Source: Dehalococcoidia bacterium
Lineage (GTDB): Bacteria; Chloroflexota; Dehalococcoidia; Dehalococcoidales; Fen-1064
Direction: 5' to 3'
NCBI GenBank assembly: GCA_011171075.1
Contig: DUFD01000016.1
Coordinates: 1-51,389, forward strand
DNA length: 51,389 nucleotides
Below the pieces are notes generated by a model. That model was not told where the DNA came from. It saw only the letters and a program-made list of their open reading frames with translations, and did not search any database. Shown here one piece after another: positions 37,158 through 46,961 of this stretch (positions are counted from its first letter, which is position 1; every line of letters starts with the position of its first letter). A program made the position numbers and the translations under genes.

Positions 37158-37259
37158 TTGACAAATATGTTAAAATTTAATTGTAGAACATGGTTACAGC
37201 ACCAGTGTGAGTAGCACTGGTTCAACGGCTCCCTGTTTATACAGGGGGCTGTTTCTTTT
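37158..37259 (+). ncRNA. Candidate small RNA B with promoter and intrinsic terminator
   Basis: TTGACA (37158-37163) with a weak -10 (TGTAGA, 37182-37187) precedes a ~70-nt stretch made of two hairpins: ACCAGTG / CACTGGT with a 7-nt loop (37201-37221), and a terminator stem, CGGCTCCCTGT / ACAGGGGGCTG with a TTAT loop (37226-37251), followed by TTTCTTTT. The U-tract fixes the direction as plus. There is no ORF inside and no plus-strand gene after it. The -35 box also lies ~56 nt upstream of the NYN start, in divergent orientation. Confidence 0.6.
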
Positions 37260-37305
37260 AGGTAATTGATTTACGTATAAGTGGTCTCGAAATACTTCAC
37301 GCATC

Positions 37306-38355
37306 CTAAACCACCTCCCCAATCCCCTGCTCGTAAGGTTCCCGTATTATACCACGCTCGGTGATGATGGCGGTGATGTAGCCGTGCGGGGTCACGTCAA
37401 AGGAGGGGTTGGCGGCCTCGCAGTCCTCCGGGGCGGTGCGCACCCCCCGGAAGCCGGTCACCTCATCCGGGCGGCGCTCCTCAATCGGTATATCCTCTCC
37501 AGTTACCAGCGTCGCGTCTATCGTGGTGGTGGGGGCGGCCACGTAGAACGGGATGCCGTGTTCTTTCGCCAGCACCGCCAGCGTGTAGGTGCCAATCTTG
37601 TTGGCAGTGTCGCCGTTGGCGGCGATGCGGTCCGCCCCGACGATTACGCAATCGACCTTGCCCCGGCCCATGAAGTACCCCGCCATCGAGTCGGTAATCA
37701 AGGTCACCGGGATGCCGACTTTTTGAAGCTCCCAGGTGGTGAGGCGCGCTCCCTGTAGCAACCGACGGGTCTCGTCGGCGAACACCTTTATCTCTTTGCC
37801 CTGCTCGTGGGCATAGATAATCACCCCCAGCGCCGTGCCGTAGCCGGTGGTTGCCAGCGGGCCGGTGTTGCAGTGGGTGAGCACGGTGAAACCGCTCTGG
37901 ATTAGCTCGGCACCAAGCCGGCTAATCTTCTCGGTGGCCTCTACTTCCCAGGCGTGTATATTTTCGGCTTCTTCGACCAGTATTGCTTTAATCTGTTCAA
38001 CGCTCTTTCCGGCAGCGACTGCCTCGTTAGCAACCCGCTCCATACGCTCGACCGCCCGTGGGAGGTTCCGGGCGGTGGGGCGGGCATTTTTCAGGGTATC
38101 GACGACAGCCTGCAGCTTCTGGATAAACTCATTTCCAGAATTCGACTCAATGCTCAAAGCGCCGAGGGCGACCCCGTAGCCTCCCGCCACCCCGATGGCC
38201 GGGGCACCCCTGACCTTAAGCTCCTGAATCGCCGAGGCCAGCTCACGGTAGTCGGCAATATCGAGATAGACCTCCTCGCCAGGGAGTCTGGTCTGGTCAA
38301 GCAGCCTTATACGGTCACCGAGCCACTCAACCGGCTGGTAGCTGTATTTATTCAA
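37306..38355 (-). CDS. mtnA: S-methyl-5-thioribose-1-phosphate isomerase
   Basis: Converts methylthioribose-1-phosphate to methylthioribulose-1-phosphate in MTA salvage; eIF2B-like fold. Seen: RGAPAIGVAGGYG, TVLTHCNTGPLATTGYGTALG with the catalytic Cys, and the catalytic Asp in GADRIAANGDTANKIGTY, plus FDVTPHGYITAIITERG. The frame is open from an ATG at 38403, but residues before the family start (PVEWLGDRIRLLDQTRLP) come from a palindromic repeat. TTG 38355, with GAGGGGG in front supplied by the repeat, is the likely start (349 residues). No mtnB/C/D genes are seen, so the fate of the product is unknown. Confidence 0.94.
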   Translation of the reverse strand: MNKYSYQPVEWLGDRIRLLDQTRLPGEEVYLDIADYRELASAIQELKVRGAPAIGVAGGYGVALGALSIESNSGNEFIQKLQAVVDTLKNARPTARNLPRAVERMERVANEAVAAGKSVEQIKAILVEEAENIHAWEVEATEKISRLGAELIQSGFTVLTHCNTGPLATTGYGTALGVIIYAHEQGKEIKVFADETRRLLQGARLTTWELQKVGIPVTLITDSMAGYFMGRGKVDCVIVGADRIAANGDTANKIGTYTLAVLAKEHGIPFYVAAPTTTIDATLVTGEDIPIEERRPDEVTGFRGVRTAPEDCEAANPSFDVTPHGYITAIITERGIIREPYEQGIGEVV

Positions 38356-38400
38356 CCTCACCCCCTCGGTCCCCCTCTCCTTCAAAGGAGAGGGGGAGGG
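38354..38400 (-). repeat. Palindromic repeat element, copy C, at the mtnA start
   Basis: Hairpin CCCTCTCCT / AGGAGAGGG with a TCAA loop, ending ...GAGGGGGTGAGGT on the minus strand, where the final T is the first base of the TTG start codon. Same family and relative position as copy B at 28152-28191. Confidence 0.8.
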
Positions 38401-38410
38401 CATTACGACG

Positions 38411-39007
38411 CTAGTTAAACCTGTTCATGGTCACTTCTGGCCCTTCGGTGAGCAGGGACGAGATGATTTCGCTGACTCTCGGTAGGACCTCTTCGATGGT
38501 CTTTTCCTCCTCAGATGTCAAATCGCCGAGGACGTAATCGACCACCTCGGCATCCTTGTCCCTTATGGCAGCCGGTCGCCCGATACCGACCCTTATACGG
38601 GTGAAATCACGTCCGCCCAGCGAGTCGTTAATTGACATAACACCACGGTGCCCGGCAGAACTGCCTCCCTGTCGTATGCGGATTTTCCCCGGTGGCAGGT
38701 CAAGGTCGTCGTGGATAACAATCAGGCGGGCACGGGTGACATTGTATTTCCTCACCAGGTAGCTGACTGCCTGCCCGCTACGGTTCATAAGTGTGTGCGG
38801 CTTGGCGAGAACCAACTGCTTGCCGGCCACCTCGCCTGAGCCTGTCCGTGCCTGCCCTTCTTTCTTATTGAGACGAATATTGTAGCTCCGGGCCAACTGG
38901 TCAATACACATGAAACCGATATTGTGGCGGTTCCGGACATAGTTCTCCCCGGGATTGCCCAGGCCAACAATCAGTGTTGTCTCACGCTTTTTCTTCCAGA
39001 AGAGCAA
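38411..39007 (-). CDS. pth: Peptidyl-tRNA hydrolase
   Basis: Frees tRNA from prematurely released peptidyl-tRNA. 198 residues. Seen: LIVGLGNPGENYVRNRHNIGF with the catalytic His and Asn, KPHTLMNRSGQAV, HDDLDLPPGKIRIRQGGSSAGHRG and FTRIRVGIGRP. The start is TTG 39007; the usual enzyme begins just before LIVGLGNPG, so the first ten residues (MLFWKKKRET) are an extension encoded by a direct repeat shared with the end of ligA. AGAGGA lies upstream. It ends 8 nt before the repeat preceding mtnA, so mtnA is likely co-transcribed with it. Confidence 0.96.
   Translation of the reverse strand: MLFWKKKRETTLIVGLGNPGENYVRNRHNIGFMCIDQLARSYNIRLNKKEGQARTGSGEVAGKQLVLAKPHTLMNRSGQAVSYLVRKYNVTRARLIVIHDDLDLPPGKIRIRQGGSSAGHRGVMSINDSLGGRDFTRIRVGIGRPAAIRDKDAEVVDYVLGDLTSEEEKTIEEVLPRVSEIISSLLTEGPEVTMNRFN
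38988..39007. repeat. 20-bp direct repeat, left copy (pth start)
   Basis: Plus-strand TTTTTCTTCCAGAAGAGCAA, identical to 39474-39493. It encodes the first residues of Pth on the minus strand. Confidence 0.85.
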
Positions 39008-39018
39008 TTGCCATTCCT

Positions 39019-39462
39019 CTACTTTACCGTGCCAAAGAATATCTCCTCGGTCACCTCATCGGTTTCCGGGTCCCAGAAGAATACCCTGCCGCGTACAATA
39101 GTGACACACCACACATACGCACTTTCACCATCATCGGATAAATCATAGTCAGCGGATATGATGTATCCATCTTCGAGAGCATCCTCCTGTATCTTCAGGG
39201 CTTTCCGATACCACTCATCGGCGTACTCTGTTATCGGCTCTTCCGAAACATCGTTTGCGCTGAGCCAGTCTTCGAGTTCAGCGATTGAAGAAAAGTCCCT
39301 GGGTGGACATACTTCTTTGATTCCGTCCAACTCGGCTTTAAGCACGTCGTAGTCGCTCTGCAAGGCTTCGTGTTCGGTCTTGGAAATGCCGCATCCAGAT
39401 AGCAGTAGTACAACCATACTCCCAATCCCCACAGCCAGCACCAGACGGCGCAGGTTTTTCAT
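39019..39462 (-). CDS. Small lipoprotein, function unknown
   Basis: 147 residues. Positively charged start MKNLRRLVLAVG, hydrophobic helix and a lipobox ending LLSGC, so it should be lipid-anchored at the outer face of the membrane. A short coiled-coil-like stretch (EHEALQSDYDVLKAELDGI) follows, then an acidic domain with VWCVTIVRGRVFFWDPETDEV. No family recognised. The start ATG 39462 (or 39465, overlapping the ligA stop) has GGAGG just upstream. The gene stands between two 20-bp direct repeats and interrupts an otherwise tight ligA-pth pair. Confidence 0.85.
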   Translation of the reverse strand: MKNLRRLVLAVGIGSMVVLLLSGCGISKTEHEALQSDYDVLKAELDGIKEVCPPRDFSSIAELEDWLSANDVSEEPITEYADEWYRKALKIQEDALEDGYIISADYDLSDDGESAYVWCVTIVRGRVFFWDPETDEVTEEIFFGTVK

Positions 39463-39464
39463 CA

Positions 39465-41546
<2,082 letters not shown>

Positions 41547-41552
41547 TTATAG

Positions 41553-41561
41553 ATTATAGCA
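41553..41561 (-). promoter_or_regulatory. Extended -10 promoter of ligA
   Basis: TGCTATAAT on the minus strand, a perfect extended -10; no clear -35. Start near 41546, 27 nt before the ligA ATG. Confidence 0.65.
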
Positions 41562-41591
41562 CAGCGTGGCGATGTCAGACGGCGAAGGATA

Positions 41592-41611
41592 AGACTTTAT
41601 TGATAAAGTCT
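41592..41611. terminator. Hairpin between the MBL gene and ligA
   Basis: Perfect 8-bp stem AGACTTTA / TAAAGTCT with a 4-nt loop, 44 nt after the metallo-hydrolase stop. AT-rich stem and poor U-tract, so at best a weak terminator. Confidence 0.4.
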
Positions 41612-41654
41612 CGGTGAAATGACTGGTTCACCTGAAGACGCTGGGTGGTGCGCT

Positions 41655-42329
41655 CTAGAGAGCTTCTTTCAGGACGTCAGCCGGGAAGGGATTTCCGTGG
41701 GCGGGGTATATCCACTTGGCGCCGCTATCGAGGAGTAGTTTCCAGCTTTCTTTGATGGTATTTCTGTTATCACCGACCGACGGCATACCCGGCCCGATTC
41801 GCATTGGCAGGCCATTCATTGCCAGGTCACCGACAAACGCCTCGCCTGTCTCCAGCAGTAAGCTCATGGAGCCGGAGGTATGCCCAGGAGTGTAGAGGAC
41901 TTTGCCGTTGATGCCAAACGGATGCAGGGGGAACTCCTTGTCCTCTAGTGAAATATCCACCGATGAGGCTGGAAACTTCATGAACGGAGTCATGCCATGC
42001 ATCAATACTGATAAAACGGCGCCCCAGATACCGATTCCCGGTGGCATCGGACGGAGCGCTTGCTCCAACCATTCCTTTTCGTGATGATTAATAGCTACTT
42101 TGCAGTTGGTCAGTGCCTTAACCGCGTTGACGGAACCAATGTGGTCGTAGTGCCCGTGAGTTATCAGCATGAGAGAAATATCTTGAGGGTCAATTGACAG
42201 GGTCTGGAGTTCCATGCGGAGCTTGCTGACCTGGTTGGGCGGACCGGCATCAACTATGACGAGCCCTTCCTCTTTGACCAGGTAGCAGTTGCATATTCCC
42301 AGTGATAGTTTATGTATTTCTGTAGTCAT
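41655..42329 (-). CDS. MBL-fold metallo-hydrolase (glyoxalase II-like)
   Basis: 224 residues with an intact dinuclear metal site: THGHYDHIGSV (HxHxDH), the later His in LYTPGHTSGSMSLLL, Asp in AFVGDLAMNG and the last His in IYPAHGNPFP. Members hydrolyse thioesters, lactones or other small esters; substrate unknown. The N-terminal strands (EIHKLSLGICNCYLVKEEGLVIVDAG) are typical. Single gene; both neighbours are separated by sizeable gaps. Confidence 0.9.
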   Translation of the reverse strand: MTTEIHKLSLGICNCYLVKEEGLVIVDAGPPNQVSKLRMELQTLSIDPQDISLMLITHGHYDHIGSVNAVKALTNCKVAINHHEKEWLEQALRPMPPGIGIWGAVLSVLMHGMTPFMKFPASSVDISLEDKEFPLHPFGINGKVLYTPGHTSGSMSLLLETGEAFVGDLAMNGLPMRIGPGMPSVGDNRNTIKESWKLLLDSGAKWIYPAHGNPFPADVLKEAL

Positions 42330-42643
42330 CTCCTTCTCCTCTTAGTCTTGAAAGACTCGGTAGAGAGCGGGATTCACCTGTGCTCGTGAATAGCTTCACC
42401 TCTTAGGAGCGTGTTACGGGGAGGTCTACCAATAGAACCGAGCAGGTGTACAGGTCTTGTCATAATACATTTCCTCAGGCACGCTGTCAAGAGTGTGTGC
42501 TCGTTCATGTGATTAAGGTGCTCTGGCATTCTCTTGTTACCCTCGCTTACTTGTTTGGTTGTGATGGACCTAACCCTTGTGTCCCCCTTCCCCAACGGGG
42601 AAGGAAGGATACCAAAGTTAAGAGGAGCAAAGACCATCTTTCA
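42330..42643. other. Intergenic stretch without a convincing gene, with a palindromic element
   Basis: About 310 nt between the divergent hydrolase genes. At 42566-42610 lies GGACCTAACCC... with the stem CCTTCCCC / GGGGAAGG (42586-42604), which resembles but is not identical to the repeat family at 12488, 28152 and 38354. The short open frames here are not supported by start signals or composition. No RNA gene recognised. Confidence 0.5.
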
Positions 42644-42672
42644 TTGGCAGAGCGCAGGGATTCGGGTAAAAT
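42644..42672 (+). promoter_or_regulatory. Promoter of the deacetylase-like gene
   Basis: TTGGCA (42644-42649), 17 nt, TAAAAT (42667-42672). Start near 42679; the ATG is at 42694. Confidence 0.7.
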
Positions 42673-42693
42673 AAACCGGAGAGGAAACGCGGC

Positions 42694-43803
42694 ATGACGA
42701 TACCGATTGTTTATCGCGAGGAGTTGCGGGAATATGACTTCGGCCCCGGCCATCCCTTCCGCGGAGACCGTTATGACGTGTTCCCGAAGTACCTGAGGCA
42801 AAAGCTGGTTGAGGGCAAGGACTACCGATTTATTGAGGCCGAACCGGCAAGCAACGATGACCTGCGCCTGATTTGCCGCCAGGACTACATCGATTTCTGT
42901 CGTGACTTCTACCGGGCTGCGAATCTGGGACTGGACTATGCCGGCGATTTCGCCCGTTTCATCAGCCCGGACAATATCCCTAGGGGCCGTCCGGGCAAGG
43001 TCGAGGAGGCGGCCAGGCTGATTATCGGTCAGGTTAAGCTTGCTGCCGACCTGGTGGTAGCGGGCGAGTCGCCGAAGGTGGTTGTGCTGGGCGGCGGCTT
43101 GCATCATGCCAAGGCTGACTATGGCGAAGGCTTCTGCATCTATAATGACGTTGCTTTCTGTGCCCGGTACCTGCGACAGGTACACGGACTGGACAGGGTA
43201 CTGATACTGGATACCGATGCCCACGCCGGCAACGGTACGGCCGAGTATTTTTATGAAGACCCATCCGTCCTGCTAATTGACCTTCATCAAGACCCCAGGA
43301 CATTGTATCCCGGTACCGGCTTTGCCCATCAGATTGGCACAGGTGAAGGCAGGGGTTTCACGATAAACGTGCCTATGCCGCTCTTCTCCGGTGAAGAAGC
43401 CTACCGACTTGTCTTTGACGAAATCGTCCGGCCGGTGGCCGAAGAATTCGGCCCGCAGGTAATTATCCGCAACGGTGGCTCTGACCCGCATGCCGCTGAC
43501 GAGCTAACAAACCTCGGACTCTGTGTAAAGGGCTTCCGGATGCTCGGTGAGCAGGTCAGGGAGATAGCTGAAATATGTGACGGCAGGGAGATTGACCTCA
43601 TTGCCTCCGGCTACACGCAGCGTGTCCTGCCCCCTGCCTGGTTAGCACTCATCTGTGGCTTGACCGGCATTGACGTTGAGATTGAGGAGCCGGAAACCCT
43701 TACCGATTGGCTGGTTGACCGTTCTCCTGAGGCTATCGACATCGTTATCCAGACGGTGAAGAACCACCTGAGGGATTACTGGCAGTGCCTGTCTGATAAA
43801 TGA
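42694..43803 (+). CDS. Histone deacetylase / AcuC-family hydrolase
   Basis: 369-residue arginase-deacetylase fold enzyme that would remove acyl groups from lysine or polyamines using one zinc. Conserved: opening REYDFGPGHPFRGDRYDVFP, GGGLHHAKADYGEGFCIYNDVAF (active-site His pair), zinc ligands in LILDTDAHAGNGT (Asp and His) and the third Asp in NGGSDPHAADEL. The usual catalytic Tyr loop is probably ASGYTQRV. In bacteria such genes often deacetylate acetyl-CoA synthetase (AcuC) or acetylpolyamines, but no acs or acetyltransferase partner is adjacent here. GGAGAGG precedes the ATG by 9 nt. Monocistronic, with a strong terminator. Confidence 0.92.
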   Translation: MTIPIVYREELREYDFGPGHPFRGDRYDVFPKYLRQKLVEGKDYRFIEAEPASNDDLRLICRQDYIDFCRDFYRAANLGLDYAGDFARFISPDNIPRGRPGKVEEAARLIIGQVKLAADLVVAGESPKVVVLGGGLHHAKADYGEGFCIYNDVAFCARYLRQVHGLDRVLILDTDAHAGNGTAEYFYEDPSVLLIDLHQDPRTLYPGTGFAHQIGTGEGRGFTINVPMPLFSGEEAYRLVFDEIVRPVAEEFGPQVIIRNGGSDPHAADELTNLGLCVKGFRMLGEQVREIAEICDGREIDLIASGYTQRVLPPAWLALICGLTGIDVEIEEPETLTDWLVDRSPEAIDIVIQTVKNHLRDYWQCLSDK

Positions 43804-43804
43804 A

Positions 43805-43829
43805 AAAGGCACCCAGCATGGGTGCCTTT
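43805..43829. terminator. Bidirectional intrinsic terminator
   Basis: AAAGGCACCC / GGGTGCCTTT, a 10-bp stem with a 5-nt loop. T-rich on the plus side (TTTATTCT) and TTTTT on the minus side, so it serves both the deacetylase gene and the convergent response regulator gene. Confidence 0.88.
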
Positions 43830-43860
43830 ATTCTCTATGTCCGTATACGCTGGCTCGGTT

Positions 43861-44568
43861 TCACTTTGACATCTGAAACTTATAGCCGACGCCGGGTATA
43901 GTGACTATGTACTTGGGATGTGCTGGGTCGGCTTCGATTTCCTTTCGCAGGCGACCCACAAAAACGTGCAGGTACTCTCGCTCATTAACGTATTCCGGTC
44001 CCCATACCCTGCCGAGTAAAGAAGAATGAGGGAATACCTTGCCTGCCCCGAGTGCCAGCTCCTGCAGGAGGTTATATTCTGTTGGTGTCAGCCTGACCTC
44101 ACGGTCGCCAACGGTTACCCGTCTCTCCACGAAGTTGATGCTGAGGTCGCCGCAGTTGAAGTTAGGCGTGGTCTGCTCTTCTTCGCTGCCCTGGGCACGG
44201 CGCAGCACTGCCCGCACCCGCGCCGCCAGTTCGTTCACTCCGAAAGGTTTTGTGATGTAATCGTCGGCACCGATGTTCAGGCATTTCACTTTCTCTTCAA
44301 CGTCATGCTTTGCACTGAGCATTATTATCGGCACCCTTGACCACTCGCGTATCTTGCGGCAGACCTCGAAGCCGTTCATCTTGGGCATGGTGATATCCAG
44401 GATTATCAGGTCGGGGAGCTCTTTTTCAACGACTTGGAGAGCTTCAATACCATCCATGGCCGTTAATGTCTCACAGTCCCTTGCCTGCAGGTTGGCCCGC
44501 ACGGACTTTACTACCGCAATATCGTCGTCAACTATGAGAATACGTGACTTGCGCATCTTTGTCTTCAC
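43861..44568 (-). CDS. OmpR/PhoB-family response regulator
   Basis: 235 residues (GTG 44568; ATG 44556 also possible). Receiver domain with the acidic pair in LIVDDDIAV, phospho-Asp in LIILDITMPKMNG and Lys in YITKPFG. C-terminal winged helix: LTPTEYNLLQELALGAGKVFP and GVGYKFQMSK. It overlaps the end of the hybrid kinase gene by 41 nt (13 nt fewer if ATG is used), so the two form a kinase-regulator pair. A pho-box-like direct repeat upstream of the kinase (46132-46149) is the sort of site this class binds, suggesting autoregulation. Confidence 0.95.
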   Translation of the reverse strand: MKTKMRKSRILIVDDDIAVVKSVRANLQARDCETLTAMDGIEALQVVEKELPDLIILDITMPKMNGFEVCRKIREWSRVPIIMLSAKHDVEEKVKCLNIGADDYITKPFGVNELAARVRAVLRRAQGSEEEQTTPNFNCGDLSINFVERRVTVGDREVRLTPTEYNLLQELALGAGKVFPHSSLLGRVWGPEYVNEREYLHVFVGRLRKEIEADPAHPKYIVTIPGVGYKFQMSK

Positions 44569-46057
44569 CCTCCAGCACTTGTTTTACTTGGCGCATCAAC
44601 TCATTTACGCCAAATGGTTTAGCAACACATGGTATTCCGGTTTCATGTAGAAAAGCCTCGTTCTGGGAACTGACGACATCCCCGGTCACGCAGATTACCT
44701 TCCGCTGTAAAGACGGGGATATTATGCCAATACGCTCGTAGAGCTCGATGCCGGACATGTCCGGCATCCTCAGGTCAAGCAGTATGAGGTCGTATCTTTT
44801 ATCGCGCAGCATCTCAAGGGCCGTCAGCGGGCTGGGGGTGGTATCTACCAGATGCCCTTTGTCCGTCAGTAACCTGTCCAGGGCACGGCAAATATGTGGC
44901 TCGTCATCCACGACCAGTATCTTTGCCCCGACCGGTTCTTCTTGCTCAGCGTCGGCAGGCTCACTGGATTCACCCTCACCGCTATCGGTAACAATGGGGA
45001 GGTCGATTATAAAAGTTGCACCGAGACCGGGCTTGCTCCAGACACGTATCTCGCCGCCGTGCTCTGTAATAATGTCTCGTGAGACATTAAGGCCTAGTCC
45101 CATCCCACTGTAGTTGTCCTTTGTGGTGAAGAAGGGGTCGAAAATCTCATTTATGGTCTCTTCGGGTATGCCTGGGCCGTTGTCGCGGATGCTGACGATA
45201 ATCCTGTCGGCAAATTGCTCGGTCGTGACGGTCAGTTTACCCCGCCGGGGGCTGGTCGCCATTGCCTGTTCAGCGTTAATGATGATATTGAGGAACACCT
45301 GCTGAAGCTGACCCGGATTTGCCATCGTTTTTGGTAGATTTTCGGCAAGGTGAGTCGTTACTTCGATATCGTTGCTGCGCATCTCGTACGACCGCATCGT
45401 CAGGGTATTAGTGATAACGGTATTAATATCGGTATATTCACTCTGCTGTCTGTCACTGCGGGCGAAGGTACGCAGCCTGTCGACAATTCCGACGACCCGA
45501 ATAGCGCCCTCATGGATAACCTCGACAGCCTCTTTCATGTTCTCCGGGATGTCCATCTGCATCAGCATCTGGGCGAAGGCAATGACACCTGTGAGCGGAT
45601 TATTTATCTCGTGGGTGATGCCGGCGGCTACCTGGCCAATCGCCACCAGGCGCCTGTTGAGACTGAGTTCCTGACGCATCCTCTTCTGTTTCGCTTCGAT
45701 GTCGACCAGTTCGGTAATGTCTCTCATTGAGCAGATGGCTCTGATGACGTTACCCTTCTCATTCGTTATCGGGGTGCTCTTAATGCGAAGATGCCTCGAG
45801 AGCTTTTCATCATATTGCTCGACTGATTCAACCTTTTTGGTCTTCAGGGTTTGTGTAAAGGGACAGTGCTCGCATGGGTGCGTCCCGGTGTGCACGACCT
45901 GGTAGCACTTCTTCCCCTTCACTTTTTTCCTGCCCGTACCAAACAGCGCCCGTGCGCTTCGGTTGACATTCTCGATTTGATAGTCACGGTCGACTATCAG
46001 AATGATATCGTCCTGAGAGTCAATGATGTCCTGGAGTTTAATTACCTCTTGCTCCAA
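44528..46057 (-). CDS. PAS-containing hybrid sensor histidine kinase with C-terminal receiver
   Basis: 509 residues from TTG 46057, which has GGAGGGG at 5 nt; the frame is open to 46210, but that part covers the previous gene's terminator. Order: a PAS domain (IVDRDYQIENVNRSARALFG) with a Cys cluster, KCYQVVHTGTHPCEHCP (Cys near residues 51, 62, 65); HisKA with phospho-His in AAGITHEINNPLTG (His ~149); ATPase lobe with NIIINAEQAM, DNGPGIP, FFTTK, GMGLGLN; and a receiver, LVVDDEPH, LILLDLRMPDMSG, KPFG. No membrane helix, so the signal is cytoplasmic; the Cys cluster suggests redox or metal sensing. Confidence 0.93.
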   Translation of the reverse strand: MEQEVIKLQDIIDSQDDIILIVDRDYQIENVNRSARALFGTGRKKVKGKKCYQVVHTGTHPCEHCPFTQTLKTKKVESVEQYDEKLSRHLRIKSTPITNEKGNVIRAICSMRDITELVDIEAKQKRMRQELSLNRRLVAIGQVAAGITHEINNPLTGVIAFAQMLMQMDIPENMKEAVEVIHEGAIRVVGIVDRLRTFARSDRQQSEYTDINTVITNTLTMRSYEMRSNDIEVTTHLAENLPKTMANPGQLQQVFLNIIINAEQAMATSPRRGKLTVTTEQFADRIIVSIRDNGPGIPEETINEIFDPFFTTKDNYSGMGLGLNVSRDIITEHGGEIRVWSKPGLGATFIIDLPIVTDSGEGESSEPADAEQEEPVGAKILVVDDEPHICRALDRLLTDKGHLVDTTPSPLTALEMLRDKRYDLILLDLRMPDMSGIELYERIGIISPSLQRKVICVTGDVVSSQNEAFLHETGIPCVAKPFGVNELMRQVKQVLEGEDKDAQVTYSHS

Positions 46058-46131
46058 GTAGTCCCCTCCGACATGCAGAGTCTCCGTGTATCTGTCATCA
46101 TTGTCCCATGCTCGTTGGCCGTGCGTAAGGT

Positions 46132-46149
46132 CTAAACAGATACTAAACA
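46132..46149 (-). promoter_or_regulatory. Pho-box-like direct repeat upstream of the hybrid kinase gene
   Basis: On the minus strand TGTTTAG-TATC-TGTTTAG: two identical 7-bp half-sites separated by 4 bp (11-bp period). This is the layout bound by tandem PhoB/OmpR-class dimers. It lies ~75 nt upstream of the TTG start of the kinase-regulator pair. Confidence 0.6.
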
Positions 46150-46212
46150 AGAACCGCAAAAAGCACCTTTGACGACCCTTAAGGGGCATGAAAATAGCCT
46201 TAAAAGACAAAA

Positions 46213-46234
46213 CCCTGACCTTGGTGGGTCAGGG
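46213..46234 (-). terminator. Intrinsic terminator after the first NarL-type regulator gene
   Basis: On the minus strand CCCTGACC / GGTCAGGG with a 6-nt loop, followed by TTTTGTCTTTT. 41 nt after the stop codon. Confidence 0.88.
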
Positions 46235-46274
46235 CTGCTGGTCTGACAATTGGTATGATGAGTTAATGAGGTGA

Positions 46275-46961
46275 CTAGATTAGATTCCTTTTAATAGCTT
46301 CGGAAACAGCCTGCGCGCGGTCGTTGACCTTGAGCTTGCTCAGAATCTGCCGGATTTCGCGCTTTACGGTGGAGGTGCTGATGTAAAGTCGGTTGCCGAT
46401 TTCCTTTCCGCTTTCACCTTCAGCAATTAGTCTCAGTATTTCCAGTTGACGCTTGGTCAATATCGAGGCCCGGCTGCTCCGGCTGAGTTCGGCATACTCC
46501 ATTACCAGTTCCCGGGTAAGGGATGGTGCTATCGGGCATAGCCCTTCGTGCACCTGGCGTATCGCCTTGGTTATCTGCTCACAGTCACTGTCTTTAAGCA
46601 GGTAACCAGACACCCCGGCTTCTACGGCCTGTTTGACAAAGTCCTCAGCGTAGAGGGTGAGTACCAGAATACCGACATCTGGTAATCGCTGCTTTATCTC
46701 ACGGGTGGCGGTGATGCCGTCCATTACCGGCATCTTGAGGTCCATAACGATAACGTCCGGTGAGAGTGAAACTGCCTTGGCAATGGCCTCTTCACCACTT
46801 CTGGCCTCTCCAATTACCTGGATGCCGTTTTCCAGCTCCAGCATACGACGCAGTCCCTCACGGACTACGTGGTGGTCATCGACAATAAGGACCCGGATAG
46901 TGGGGGGTCTTTCGGGTATTATAACTTCGGGCATCGTCTCAGAAAGCAGTGCACCTGTCAT
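46275..46961 (-). CDS. NarL/FixJ-family response regulator (paralogue 1)
   Basis: 228 residues. Receiver: VLIVDDHHVVREGLRRML, phospho-Asp in VIVMDLKMPVMDG, then LVLTLYAEDF and GYLLKDSD (switch Lys). LuxR-type helix-turn-helix: LTKRQLEILRLIAEGESGKEIGNRLYISTSTVKREI. GTG 46964 or ATG 46961 are adjacent; ATG preferred. Very similar throughout to the next gene (47191-47832), so a tandem duplication. It has no kinase of its own next to it and ends with its own terminator. Confidence 0.94.
   Translation of the reverse strand: MTGALLSETMPEVIIPERPPTIRVLIVDDHHVVREGLRRMLELENGIQVIGEARSGEEAIAKAVSLSPDVIVMDLKMPVMDGITATREIKQRLPDVGILVLTLYAEDFVKQAVEAGVSGYLLKDSDCEQITKAIRQVHEGLCPIAPSLTRELVMEYAELSRSSRASILTKRQLEILRLIAEGESGKEIGNRLYISTSTVKREIRQILSKLKVNDRAQAVSEAIKRNLI

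Noticed and set aside
37306-38403. mtnA starting at ATG 38403
   Set aside because: The first 16 residues would be translated from a palindromic repeat and are absent from the family; TTG 38355 fits better.
46058-46210. Hybrid kinase starting at 46210
   Set aside because: That start lies at the terminator of the preceding gene and the added residues resemble no domain; TTG 46057 has a strong ribosome-binding site.
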